Source: Euptelea pleiosperma
Lineage: Eukaryota > Streptophyta > Magnoliopsida > Ranunculales > Eupteleaceae
Assembly: GCA_035048495.1 (NCBI GenBank)
Contig: CM068547.1
Location: forward strand, 25,799,913-25,863,912
Direction of reading: 5' to 3'
Length of the DNA: 64,000 bases
Within the stretch, counting starts at the first letter, position 1. Every line of letters starts with the position of its first letter. Below the pieces are notes generated by a model that worked only from the letters and a program-made list of their open reading frames with translations, did no database searches and had not been told where the DNA came from. Shown here in pieces: positions 32,801 through 42,109 of the stretch. Position numbers and translations under genes: made by a program.

Positions 32801-35521
32801 GATTGCAAACCCTCACATTACCAACATATATCGAGCGTGCATCCACCTCCTCTTTTTCAGCTTGTGTTGCAGCAGCACTAGAAGGATCTTTATACAAAAT
32901 TAAAACAAAGGAGAAATTAAAAGGTCACCAATAGATTAATATTATGAAGAGCATCTAAACTAGTAAATAAAAGAAAGCCCATAAAGATAAGTCAACAAGA
33001 AATGCTTATTTTTGGCTCTACATTTGAGCTTATTAAGTATAAAAGACATACGGTATGATATCAAACAGGTAGGCAATCATTAGATAATGTGTATCAACTC
33101 AAGAATGTTATTGTTACTAATTACACATTATCAAGCTTATATGGTTATAATTAAAAGGGAGAACACATTATGAAGTAACAAAAAAATCTCATTATCTAAG
33201 GAAAAGAAAAAATTCACATATAGCACTTGCATTGCTTCTAAAAATGCAGCCCCAAACACAATGAGCTGATTGGATGAGATATAAAGTGGTGGAGAACGTA
33301 AAATGTAAAACTTGAAGAACTAAAGAATATCCCCATACAGATACGGGTATGGACACAAATATGGAAAATGGCAATACCACTCATCATTTCACGAAATCTA
33401 AGACATGAATGCAAATATGGGTACTTTTCTCACTATGTACATGGTTAGTATTTTTTTTTTTTTGGAAAGGTATGTACATGGTTAGTATCGTTTTCTTAGT
33501 ACACACATCATGCCGAATTTAATGAAATTGCTAATGTTGAGAAAAAAATGAACAAAGCGTAATGAGTAAAGAAAATAACCAAAAGTAAAACAGAAAATTA
33601 GAAATGCATTATCATAGAGTAAAATAGACCACCCATACTTATGTATTGAAAGAAACAAATATACCAGTATCAAGGTATTAAAATGTGTTTTCAAAGAGCA
33701 TATTAGTGACCCTAGAAAATATATGTATGTATTGATAGAATGTATCGTTTTGTACGATAAATTAGAATAAATTATGACAAATGCCCTCTATGTATTATAT
33801 TGTAACCTTCAAAAATACATTATGTATTGTACAATAAATTCTAATATATATAAGGAGGCTATACATGAAATGAAAGAAGAATAAAAATATAGTATCTCAC
33901 AGGCATGGTTTAAAGTACCGAACCATCTTGTATGAGACATCACGGTCTGGTGACTTGCTAGTATGATACAATGGATATGTAGTGTCTCGTATCAAAAAAA
34001 ATTTGATTTAATGAATTAAATTATTTCTTTATCTTAATTGTGTTATGAAAGGTAAGAATATTACACTAAAGACCATACTTTTAGCTTATCTAAGTATTGA
34101 ACATAGTCCATATGTAAATATGTCAATCTACTATATCTAAGATAGATATCATGATTTTTCCAATATATCATACCTTACAAACCTTCTTATACGATACATC
34201 TCATTCCATCAGCTAAGTGAGATGCTGAATGAGACCAAGATTTTAAGCCATCCTTTCAAGTTGAAGGATGTAGATAACCAATTGTATTTAATCAAATGAA
34301 ACCAGAACAATCATTACTGCTTATGGAAAGATGTCAACCAACTTGACAAAAACTTCTTCGCAACAGGGTCTCAACACGTAATGCTTTTACTATTCTGAAT
34401 GATATATTTTTTTTCAAATAAAATACATGCCACAGCCGTATGGTTAATGCAACCAACAAGCACTCAAAACTGAATGTGATATGCGTAAGCACCCTAAGGG
34501 ACCTATTCGGATGTTAGTGCATCCCCATTCCAATTAAAAAAAATGTTGGTAACCAAAATTAGCCATTGAGGCCATTCAACAGCTAATTTTTGGAGAACTT
34601 TTCCACATTCACTGTGCACAAAGGGTGACAAACACTTTCTGCACTATAGTGGCCACCTCTGCTCCCTGTCGCCGATAGTAAATCCTTGCATCCAAACAGT
34701 CCCTAAATGATAGAATCCTTATCCAAATGAGCTCATTAACAGCTTATCACACCTAAAACCAACTTGGAGTATCTAACTCCCACGATAGGAACAGATTAGA
34801 TTCTCTGCTCTCTTCCTAAAAGCTAATCTTGAGATTTCTTAAATAATTACCAAAAGAAAAAAGAAAAAAATATATATTTTTTACTTGAAATTTTTATGAA
34901 CGCATCACCACAGCAGATCTCCGACTCAAAACTCAACTCTAAACTATTCTTCCTATCATCAAATACTAACGAAATCGATCTAAAAACGCTGATAAGTAAA
35001 AAAAAAAAAAATTAGGGTTACAGGAGGGTCACCTTGAACCGCACCCATTTCCTTCTCGACTTTGGCCTGCATCTCGCGAAGAGCGCCGGCTTCTTCTTCG
35101 ATCTCCTTCAGTCTCTTCTTCATTTCCTCCAGGTTCTTTAGAAGAAGAAAAAAACACATACACAAAACATGATTCAGGTTTTGTCTCTTCTTTCATCTTT
35201 TCCGCCATTCAAGAGCACAGAGTGAGTGAAGGGGAGAAATTAGGGCAAAACCAGAGTAGAAATTAGGGCAAAACAAGAGTTGGAATTAGGGTTTCTAAGA
35301 AACAAAAAAACACGAAAAGAGAAAGAGAAAAAGACCTCCTTGGCATTAGGATCGTCTTCGTCAGCCCTAGACATTTCGACATCAGCGTCCATCTCTCCTT
35401 CGTCTGGTATTTCCCCTCCGTACACTTCATGCTCGTTCTCTTGCTCGCTTTGTTCCTGCTCCTGCTCATGCTCATGCTCATGCTCATGCTCATGCTCATG
35501 CTCATGCAAAAGCTGCTCCAT
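17934..35521 (-). CDS. PABN: Nuclear polyadenylate-binding protein (PABN type), complete six-exon gene
   Basis: Exons, all GT-AG: 35336-35521, 35033-35135, 32817-32887, 21165-21356, 20952-21079 and 17934-17982. They total 729 bp and encode 242 residues. The product binds the growing poly(A) tail in the nucleus. Order of parts: an N-terminal His-Glu repeat, an acidic stretch ([18 protein letters not shown]), a coiled coil ([20 protein letters not shown], about 64-95), one RRM (RNP2 IYVGNV about 116-121; RNP1 KGFAYVEF 154-161), and an Arg-rich tail (RGRR...[13 protein letters not shown]). This is the PABP2/PABN architecture, and the length is close to plant PABNs of about 220 residues. The start is the ATG at 35521; the codon at 35572 is TTG. 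Introns are about 200, 2145, 11460, 85 and 2969 bp; the third is packed with transposons. All phases agree and no disabling change is seen, so it should be functional if the long intron is spliced. Confidence 0.96.
17983..20951 (-). other. PABN intron 5
   Basis: The donor GTAAGC at 20946-20951 and the acceptor TATGCAG just above 17982 join GG to C to give a Gly codon. The intron holds no recognised gene. It includes a directly repeated 20-bp word, CAAGTCAGCTGCAAGCCCCA, at about 20185 and 20214, and weak remnants of the hairpin MITE family near 20390-20470. Confidence 0.85.
21655..22180. repeat. Decayed MITE pieces in PABN intron 3
   Basis: 21710-21820 has hairpin-family words (GTACGGCCCACTGAC, CTATACACCAAAAATCTGCCTGAT). 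21890-22180 repeats the order TACCG, GTATGACAC, TACGTATCATGACTTTTCCAA, TATCATA, GATACATTCTCATTCCAT seen in the hAT-like element at 33904-34252, so it is probably a truncated copy of it. 22185-22400 is rich in GATC/GGATC words. Confidence 0.5.
22405..23075 (-). pseudogene. LINE remnant (zf-RVT region), split by a hAT-like insertion
   Basis: Minus-strand translation near 22890-23065 reads [24 protein letters not shown] and [12 protein letters not shown] words. This is the zinc-binding region after the reverse transcriptase of plant L1-type LINEs. The preceding coding part resumes after the insertion, at about 24006-24070 (LFLWGDAKN with a stop). Frameshifts and stops abound. Confidence 0.8.
23285..23600. 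mobile_element. Hairpin MITE family copy nested in the hAT-like element
   Basis: CTGCATGGATGTTCAGCCCAC, CACACCAAAAATCACCCCTGA, then the mirrored AGCTGATTTTTGGTATGAATG, CTACCAAGGGGTGGGC and AACATCCATGCGGCCAGTAG. The arm order matches the copy at 15080-15466. Ends are diffuse. Confidence 0.7.
23780..23805. repeat. (CT)n microsatellite
   Basis: Uninterrupted CT run inside the hAT-like element. It creates a false Glu-Arg repeat frame on the minus strand. Confidence 0.95.
24014..25980. other. PABN intron 3 filler without recognised gene
   Basis: AT-rich, with an (AC)n run near 24111-24124. A short tandem duplication at about 25437-25630 has each unit carrying CAAAACTGCCCTTTGGG and a CTTCTTCCA...AAGCCCCTA..CATCA block. 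A 13-C homopolymer lies at 25850-25862. No coding homology was recognised. Confidence 0.6.
25980..26468 (-). pseudogene. LINE remnant, RNase H end, left part of the interrupted copy
   Basis: Minus-strand translation near 26390-26440 reads WKKLNEG and [11 protein letters not shown], the start of the RNase H domain of plant LINEs, and then decays. The upstream part of the same kind of element lies at 31915-32640 on the same strand, beyond the gypsy element, so the LINE was probably split by it. Confidence 0.65.
26513..27519. repeat. Insertion in the LTR with degenerate 60-70 bp tandem repeats
   Basis: The left junction reads AAAGGACCCGTTTGGTAAC, a common hAT-type end. The right end is near ATTAACGGGC, and no sure duplication is seen. 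From about 26640 to 26935, five imperfect units each hold GATCCATATCC, CAGATCTAGG and GGATCCAAATTCGA-type words. Further ATCC/GGAT words continue to 27200. Confidence 0.6.
27528..27773. mobile_element. 246-bp hAT-like element, word AATTTCG/CGAAATT
   Basis: It starts CAAGGTTTAAAAT and ends ATTTAAAACCATG. Flanks CCAGAAAC (27520-27527) and CCAAAAAC (27774-27781) are an 8-bp duplication with one change. The interior is made of GAAATTTCG-type words in both directions. It lies within the gypsy 3' LTR. Confidence 0.88.
28041..28855. mobile_element. 815-bp hAT-like element, word GCCTC/GAGGC
   Basis: It starts CAATGTTTAAAAAGG and ends CCTTTTTAAACCATG, a 15-bp TIR with two mismatches. An exact 8-bp duplication AAGAAACA lies at 28033-28040 and 28856-28863. 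The partner LTR at about 31825 has the uninterrupted site. Near both ends lie GCCTCGAGGC, GAGGCTATAGCCTC and similar palindromes. The centre is AT-rich and non-coding. Confidence 0.93.
29442..29747. mobile_element. 306-bp TRIM (miniature LTR element) with TATCG duplication
   Basis: Two direct LTRs, 29442-29554 and 29632-29747, share TGTTGTTTGG at the start and CAACA at the end. Between them lie a primer-binding site TGATGTCAGAGC (29555-29566, two mismatches to the initiator-tRNA-Met complement) and a GAGGAGGG purine tract. An exact 5-bp duplication TATCG is at 29437-29441 and 29748-29752. LTR2 carries an extra TGTTAGAGTG before the shared start, so LTR1 may have lost 10 bp. The insertion interrupts one codon series of the gypsy integrase, and the frames on the two sides agree once the TRIM and one duplication copy are disregarded. 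Confidence 0.93.
31489..31501 (-). other. Primer-binding site of the chromovirus-like element
   Basis: The minus strand reads TGGTATTAGAGCC, one change from the initiator tRNA-Met complement TGGTATCAGAGCC. It lies three bases inside the 5' LTR. Confidence 0.9.
31505..31914 (-). repeat. 5' LTR of the chromovirus-like element
   Basis: About 410 bp. It matches the three blocks of the broken LTR at 26469-28945 throughout, for example AGAAGATTGCAAGAATGATA and CTGATATTAAGATCTGAGG. It ends ACGTCA before the primer-binding site. The outer end near 31914 is uncertain because the two copies differ there. Confidence 0.85.
31915..32640 (-). pseudogene. LINE remnant, zf-RVT part, right part of the interrupted copy
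   Basis: Minus-strand frames read [21 protein letters not shown] and CKRDEKC near 32260-32400, then a [18 protein letters not shown] stretch near 32080. These are the zinc-binding and linker regions that precede RNase H in plant LINEs. The RNase H start is found at 26440, on the other side of the gypsy element. Confidence 0.75.
32888..33895. other. PABN intron 2, left part, no gene recognised
   Basis: AT-rich sequence between exon 3 and the hAT-like element at 33904. It holds a duplicated ATGTACATGGTTAGTAT word at about 33435 and 33472 separated by a T run. No homology was recognised in the small frames. Confidence 0.6.
33904..34252. mobile_element. hAT-like element, word GATAC/GTATC, old copy
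   Basis: It starts CATGGTTTAAAGTACC and ends AGATTTTAAGCCATC. Flanks CTCACAGG and CTTTCAAG match at only 5 of 8 positions, so the duplication is weak. The subterminal zones carry TGAGACATCACG, TATGATACAATGG, TCTCGTATC and TACGATACATCTC. A related piece lies at 21890-22180. Confidence 0.65.
35464..35507 (-). repeat. Coding hexanucleotide repeat (CATGCT)n in PABN exon 1
   Basis: Seven near-perfect hexamers encode a His-Glu run directly after the starting MEQLL. A (CT)n run at 35521-35543 lies just upstream of the ATG, in the presumed 5' UTR. Confidence 0.95.
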
Positions 35522-35814
35522 CTCTCTCTCTCTCTCTCTCTCTGGTCTGGTCTTCGACTTGGTGTCCGACAATGGAGGGCTGGGGTTTGGGAGTAGGTCT
35601 GTGTTATCAACCTAAGAAGGGATCGGTATTTTTGTAATTTTGAGAATCTAACTTGGTTTTTTCGTGATTTTACCTTGTTCATCCACTCTTCGAAACGGAC
35701 TTCACTTCACTTCACTTCTGCACCCTAAACGTGGCCTGTTTATCCACTGTCGGATGAGACTATGACCCCACAGGTTGAGGGGTATGATGAGTCATCGATC
35801 ATGATTCTTCTTAT

Positions 35815-36195
35815 TGGATGCCACGAGTAAAACTTTGCTGACGGACCACAATATGAGCCACGTGACATTTTTTTAAATATTTTTGACCGTATGGATGTTT
35901 GTCCCAATCCTATTTGGACAAACAAACAGACAAAAACTTAGCCTGATTAGTGATTTTTAAGCGTTGGATTGTAGTCATTTCAATGGGTTGATTTGTAACC
36001 GTGCAATTTGAGAATTATCGACCATCATTTGGGGTACAAAGATCAAAGGTTTGAAATCAGTATACAGACTGATTTTTGGTATGTAGGTCCACTAAGCGAT
36101 GGGCCAAACATCCATACGGTTAGGCTTTTCTAAGAGTGTGCCACGTGGCTTTTACTGTGGTCAGTCAGCAACTTTGTTGACGGACTACCCTGGAT
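35815..36195. mobile_element. Hairpin MITE family copy between PABN and tRNA-Trp
   Basis: The left arm AACTTTGCTGACGGACCACA, GAGCCACGTG, GACCGTATGGATGTTTGTCCC and CTTAGCCTGATTAGTGATT is mirrored on the right by CTGATTTTTGGTATGTAGGTC, GGGCCAAACATCCATACGG, GCCACGTGGC and CAACTTTGTTGACGGAC. The direct repeat TGGATGC at both sides (about 35817 and 36191) may be a decayed target duplication. It lies about 300 bp upstream of the PABN ATG. Confidence 0.85.
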
Positions 36196-36343
36196 GCTAT
36201 TTGTCAACCGTTCATTTGGCCTCCAGCTCACTTCCTGATCCACTGTTAAAGTTTAGTCAATGGCACGTGTTTTTGATGGTGTGGTACCCAGGAAAAAAAA
36301 ACATAAAAAGTGAAAAGAAAATCATAAGGGCGAGGTAGGGACT

Positions 36344-36415
36344 TGAACCCGACGTGAATCGAACACGCAACCTTCTGATCTGGAGTCAGACGCGCTACCA
36401 TTGCGCCACGGATCC
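36344..36415 (-). tRNA. trnW-CCA: tRNA-Trp (anticodon CCA)
   Basis: A 72-bp gene starting GGATCCGTGGCGCAATGG. The anticodon loop is ACTCCAGAT (CCA complement at 36381-36383) and the T arm contains GTTCGATTC. The acceptor arms GGATCCG/CGGGTTC pair throughout with G-U pairs, followed by discriminator A. It matches the well-known plant nuclear tRNA-Trp. CCA is not encoded and no intron is present. A TTTTC stretch about 25 bp past the 3' end (plus-strand GAAAA near 36317) may terminate RNA polymerase III. Confidence 0.98.
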
Positions 36416-36609
36416 TCGCAATGGATGTTTAAGTGATTAAAACTATCTTAAACATGCCAATTTAAGTAATATTATAGAGATCAAGAATGTAATTAAAGAT
36501 TTACTAAAGAGAGTGTCATGTTTACCAAACTAGAGCACAATTTTTCTAAGACTTCAATTTACATTAGCTATTAGTTAAGCAACACAATATCATCTTGTCT
36601 TAACATACT

Positions 36610-36748
36610 TATCAATTGGACCCCTCCAATGAATTGGTATCACTCTGGCATGTGTGGAAGGGCGACTATCTTGCCCGTGGGGACTAGTTGGGTGCTCTAA
36701 GAGGCCCGGATACCCACGGTTTCAAAAAAATTTAAAAAAAAAAACAAC
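36610..36748 (+). repeat. SINE-like or LINE-tail fragment with oligo(A) tail
   Basis: GTGGAAGGGCGACTATCTTGC, CGTGGGGACTAGTTGGGTGC and GGCCCGGATACCCACGG followed by an A-rich tail (36724-36748) resemble the 3' part of widespread plant retroposons. No RNA polymerase III boxes or duplications were identified. Confidence 0.45.
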
Positions 36749-36759
36749 AACAACAATCT

Positions 36760-38508
36760 AACACTTAAACACTAACCAATGATACAATGGATATCACTAA
36801 CCCTTCATTCACTAACCAATTGTGTAGTGGATACTTTCCATGTGCCCACATTTGGTGTCCCTTGGAAAAGTGTTTCGTAATTTTTTTCCAAAAAATGTTA
36901 GCAATGGCTATATGTATGAGACAACAAGAAATTAAGTAATTATAAGGAATTGTTCTAAAAATTTAATATAGAAAGATGTTCTTAACAATGGGTAATTGAA
37001 GTCTCATAAGCTAGGTCTTTGTTTTCACTTTAAACGGTGAAGATCATTTTAAACAAAATTAGTTAACATTTGCATAGAGCACATAACCCTTTTTTATGAG
37101 TATCCGTTATAAGGGGTGTCAATGGATCAATTATCAGTATAACCAAAACTACACCCAAACATACAAATTAGTTCTAATTTCTATCGAATCTACTTTTAAT
37201 TCTAAAATCCTTGTTAGCAATTTAAAATATGGTAAAAATACAATACAAGAAAAGTTTGAATTTATTCAATTTTAGCATTAAAATTTTGGTTAATTAACTA
37301 GAGGTATATAAAAATACGATAATCATTAATCATGTGTTTGTTTCAGTGTTTTTCAACTCAATGCTTCCAATTCACCTCACCTATCAGTCTACCAATGGGG
37401 TGTAAGGAATATTTTCATATTCAAGTTGGGTTAATTCCGTTTGACATAAAAACATACTTGTAACAATTTCCTACGAGTACTGGTGTAGCATTGAGAGGCC
37501 TCGATACGCAAATCTTATTGACTACGTGAAGACTGAAAGACGAAGACAGAGAAACAGACGATTGACGGCTGAGTCATCTAAAGAACCGTTATTTGTCAAT
37601 TAAAGATCGTGCACACTCGCATAGGACGGTAAGTGACCTAGTGGCCTTAGGATTAGATTAATTAACTAAAAATCTACTGGCTAAACTTTGTCACATGACT
37701 AGACCTAGGTTCAAGGCAAAATGACCAAGTATAAGAAGAACCTTGGGGAAGTCCAGCCAATTGGACTAAGTTCCAATCGATTAGAGGTTTCGAGACAGAA
37801 CTCTAACTGATGTCCAATCAATCGAACTAACGAAGGAAAAACTCATCTGTGCATGGCCAATCAATTGGACATCAACCCAATCGATTCGACAAGACAAGAA
37901 GCATTCATTCTCAGATCCAGATTTAAAGGTCCCAACCCCTAGTATCTTATCTTCTATATAAGGAGTCTTTATTGGCTTTATTAAATACACAAACACATAG
38001 AAAAGATACAAAAACAAAGTATTATATTTGCTAAAGCCTTCTAGCTTTCAAGAGCCATTATTATCCCATTCGAAGAAGAAAAACATAGATAATTCATTCT
38101 AACATTTTTGGTTTTTCAATTCACTTAATAATAGCTTTTAGCTTGATCATTTTCCTCCACCTAGGTTTCCCAGTAGATATCCAACCTAGTAAGCTAGTGT
38201 ACCACGTGTGACTCAACACTATTTGAGCGATGTAGGGTTCAGGGTGTACTGAATCATTCACCATCGGTAGAGATTAGTGTGTGAGAATTAAGATCGGGGT
38301 ATACCGATCGACGGTATGTTTAGGGAGTACCAAACTAAACAAGTAGTTAGCAAAGTCTCCGTGACTAAAAGGGCGTGCGTGTGACTCGTTGCGTGGAGCC
38401 AGAGGACGTGGATGCATCGGCAGTTGGCCTTGGCTAAGGTTATATGTTGTATGGAAATGTTGCTGTGTACTCAAAACTTTTCAATTAGTAATACTTTCCG
38501 TCTAAACG
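36760..38508. other. Intergenic stretch, no gene recognised
   Basis: AT-rich to 37400. 37116-37180 has a GGGGTGTCAATGGATC word like the end of some hAT MITEs. 37740-38300 carries repeated CCAATCGATT/CAATTGGACT words plus a TATATAAGGAG-like box near 37957, which looks like part of a copia-type LTR. No ends were resolved. Confidence 0.45.
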
Positions 38509-39249
38509 TGTCAAGACCTAATCGATGCGCCACACTAATGTTTATAGGTAGAATGGTAGATAGGTGCTTGAGTTTAGTCCCACATCGGACAGGAGAACGT
38601 TCGGAGTATGAGGCGTTTTCCGTAAAGAAGAACAAAATCGTGAGCGGGATGACCCCAGATCGGACAGTATCATACCGGTGTGGCCAGGGGCATTAAAAAT
38701 GGTATCAGAGCCGAGGACGCCTCATCCTGTCGAGTGGGGTGAATGTCATGGCCTAGCCGGTGCGCCACGCGTGGGTTACTAGGTGGAACGACATGTGGGT
38801 ACATGAGTTTAGTCCCACATCGGCTAGGTAGTTGTCCAAGATCTAGGCTATAAGTGGTTGTTGGACCTTAACTAGTTAGAGGTATTTTTGGTGTGCAAGG
38901 GCACGTGCCTAAGAACAAAATCGTGAGGGGGATGACCCCAAAGTGGATAATATATTACTAGTGCGGGGCCAGGGCATTACAAATGGTATCAGAGCCGAGG
39001 ACGGCTCATCATGTCGGGTGGGGTGAATGTCAAGACCTAGTCAGTGCGCCACGCTAGTGTTTCTAGTGGAATGACAAATAGGTGCTTGAGTATAGTCCTA
39101 CATCGGACATGAGAACGTTCGGAGCCTGGGCTATAAGGGCAAGCTTAACCCTATCTGGTATGAGGCATTTTCCGTAGAGAAGAACAAAATAAGTGAGGGG
39201 ATGACTCCAAAGCAGACAATATCATACCGGTGTGGGCCAAGGGCGTTAA
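38509..39249 (+). mobile_element. Tandem TRIM array: LTR-int-LTR-int-LTR
   Basis: Three LTRs start TGTCAWGRCCTA at 38509, 38744 and 39028, and end ATTAAA/ATTACA/GTTAAA near 38697, 38981 and 39249. Each internal part is about 45 bp and begins TGGTATCAGAGCC (38700-38712 and 38984-38996), an exact initiator-tRNA-Met complement. Each ends GTGGGGTGAA, a purine tract directly before the next LTR. LTR1 and LTR3 resemble each other (CATCGGACAKGAGAACGTTCGG); LTR2 differs (CATCGGCTAGGTAGTTG). LTR1 lacks about 35 bp present in LTR3. No protein is encoded, so mobility would depend on another element. Confidence 0.93.
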
Positions 39250-39529
39250 AAAACATGGTTCTGTGGTTTTCATTGACTAAGGTTTCACGTAAAAATCACA
39301 TGTGTTATTGACAAGGTTTAAAATCTTGTAATGTTTCGTACGAAACATTTCAGATTTCGACATAACCGAAATGAAACATGCATGCATAGATTCGGTTTGT
39401 TTCAAAACGAAGCATTAAAAAAAAGATATGAAAAGACAAAAACAACAAAGAAGAAACTGTAAAAGAGATGGGTATCAAAAAAGATGACTGTAAAAGATAT
39501 AAGAATCTCTTACCTTTTGTTGACTGCCA

Positions 39530-39647
39530 AAAAACTCACGAGTGCTACTAATCCATTCAGCCCTCAAATCACAATAATGTGATTTATGGCCATTAGATTT
39601 AAGTATTTATTTGTGCTAAAATAGGCTGTTAAAAATCATCAATAAAG

Positions 39648-39693
<46 letters not shown>

Positions 39694-39930
39694 TCTACCA
39701 AGAGCTAAACCAAACATCCATAAAGTCAATAAATCCTAAAGAGTGGTCCACATGTCATTTTTTGGAATATCTCTTTAATCATGGATATTTGGTACAAGTC
39801 ATAAACACTCTTAGAGAATCACTGGCTAATTTTGGTATGTAGGTCTACTTAGGGATGGGACCGCTGGACAGAACATTCATAAGGCCATCCGTCTCCAAGA
39901 GTATGCCACGTGGCTCATACATACATCCAT
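39530..39930. repeat. Decayed hairpin MITE copies with an internal (AT)20
   Basis: CCATTAGATTTAAG, AGGTCTACCAAGAGCTAAACC, AACATCCATAAAGTCA, then GGTATGTAGGTCTACTTAGGG and TATGCCACGTGGCTCATAC are family words. The (AT)20 run is at 39651-39690. Another weak copy lies at 40180-40400. Confidence 0.55.
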
Positions 39931-40914
39931 GAGCATAAATTAGCAATTAATAACCCGTGTTATATAAAATTTATATTTTATATATATTAACGATAATTTT
40001 GGTTAAGCATTACAAAATTTAAATATTATATTAAATTTTTTTGACATATTTTTAATATCTAATTTTGCTCTAAAATAGATATTATAATGCAAAAATATCT
40101 TATTTTAATGATTGATGGATCTACATAATATAAATAAATTTAATTAATTATTTATGATAGTTAAATTTGAGCACTTTAATAATGTGATTTCTGTTTATTA
40201 TATTTAAGTATTTATTTGTATGCTAAAATAGAATTGCTAGAAATCGATAGAACTGATTTTTGAAATATAGGTTCAACAAGAGGTAAACCAAACATCCATA
40301 AGGTTGATGGTTAAAAATAATACATGAATCCTATGGTTAAAAATTGAAAAAGAATAAAATCCAATAGTTAGAAATCACCAATCAGACTGAGTTTTATAGA
40401 TGGTGATCTAAACAAATATTATTTAAATATAATATTTTTTTATAAGTACACAAAAATAAATTTAAACAAATATTAAGGTATAACTATAATCAAATATTTT
40501 AAAAAAATTAAAACTATATGATAGCAAACTATGTACTATATTTATTATACTATTTAACACACGAATGCCCTTCTTGCATGTCTCACGCTAAACCCTAAAA
40601 TCCCACAAATGCCCTTATTTTTCTTATTTTTTTCTTCAATTTAATTACATGGTATGAACTTTTTGGTATTTTGAGTGTCAAATGACACGTCACCCTTCAG
40701 CTAATTTAATGTTGAAAAAGTTAAAAAATCTTAATTCCTAATATACCCTTAATTTTTTTAAATTAACATAAAATGTTTCTTTCGATTTTGAATTTTTTTT
40801 TTAATTTACAAAAGTGATTTGATCATTCAAAAATTTCACATCTCAAATAAACTTTGCAAGCTATTATTACATCCCGACGTGTCACTTATACTCTATTGAT
40901 TACAAAATTTAGAT

Positions 40915-41255
40915 GATGATATCTATCATCAAAGTTGATGATGGACCCACAACATGCGATGCGTGGCATATTATTAGAGGCTATTGACTGTATCTATGTT
41001 TGGTCCACCCCTAGATAGACTTATATAACAAAAATAAGCATGATTAGTGGTTTATATCTTTTGGATCATAATGATCAAAATCTACGGTTAAAAATACACT
41101 AAGACAAAGAATTTGATAAAAGTACTAATCATGATAAATTTTAATGTGTAAGTCCAACTAGGCTAGGGAAAAACATCCATACGATCAGTGGTCTCTAATA
41201 GTATGCCACGTGGCTCATAATATGACCCATCATCAATGGTGAAAAAACTCATTGT
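40915..41255. mobile_element. Hairpin MITE family copy
   Basis: The left arm ATCATCAAAGTTGATGATGG, GATGCGTGGCATA, CTGTATCTATGTTTGGTCC and AAATAAGCATGATTAGTGG is mirrored by AGTACTAATCATGATAAATT, AACATCCATACGATCAGTGG, GTATGCCACGTGGCTCATAA and GACCCATCATCAATGGTG. A further partial copy follows at about 41300-41540. Confidence 0.75.
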
Positions 41256-42109
41256 TGAAAAAAAAAGTAATAAGAAGCACGTACATATACCCACTGTCAA
41301 AAGAGTAATGATCACATGGTCTAATGTCTAAGGTCTATGGACGGGGCATGGTTGTGCCATTGGCCAAAAATGAAAATAAACTTTGAAAAAAACTCTAATC
41401 AATGGATAGAAATTGTTAATCATGATGATTTTTTATAGGTAAGTTCACATAAAGATAGGAAGACATCTATATGGTCAGTGGTCTTTACATGTAAGGTGCT
41501 GCCATGCGTAAAGTATACATGCATCGCACATGGCGTTTTCCCTAGTAAATATTAAATAAAATAAATTTTGGGATACTGAATTCTCTTAGTCTTGTAGAAT
41601 AAGATAAAATAGTTAAAAATATATTAAAATAAAAAAATAAAAAATAAAAAAATAAAAATATATATTATAAAATATTAAATAAATAAATGAAATTCAAAGA
41701 ACAAATTTAGAAAACTCGTAATTAAAATCTTTTAGTTATTTCTAAAGATAATAACATAATTTTATAAACGTATAACAAAAAGATAATAAAATATATTTAA
41801 AATTTATAATTAGTCTTCTGAATCCCCGAATTATGATAATTAATACAACATGTCATAAACATACGACATTGGGTGGGAGTACGGAAAGTTGGTTCTAAGT
41901 AAATCGCGAATGATAGGAATGTAAATGGTGCATGACATTATAAAAGGATGGTAGTGTGACAAGATTAAAACAATATTTAGCTGGTGGTTATAGTGATATA
42001 CATAAGTATCCAAAATACCCTCAGAAGTTATCTTTAAAAATGAAAAATAACCTAGAAAGTTTTAGAATAATAAAAGAATAGTATTATAGATAATAAGCAA
42101 CAATAAATG

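Noticed and set aside
35570..35572. Start codon for PABN 17 codons upstream of the chosen ATG
   Set aside because: The codon is TTG, and the added residues are encoded by the CT repeat. The ATG at 35521 is the first true start.
35263..35682. Long overlapping frames on both strands rich in Ser-Met, Ser-Cys or Glu-Arg
   Set aside because: They are other frames of the CATGCT and CT repeats. The true PABN exon 1 frame is fixed by the acidic motif, donor site and phase.
38500..39250. CRISPR-like or satellite array
   Set aside because: The repeats are LTRs of about 190-240 bp separated by primer site plus purine tract, which defines a TRIM array.
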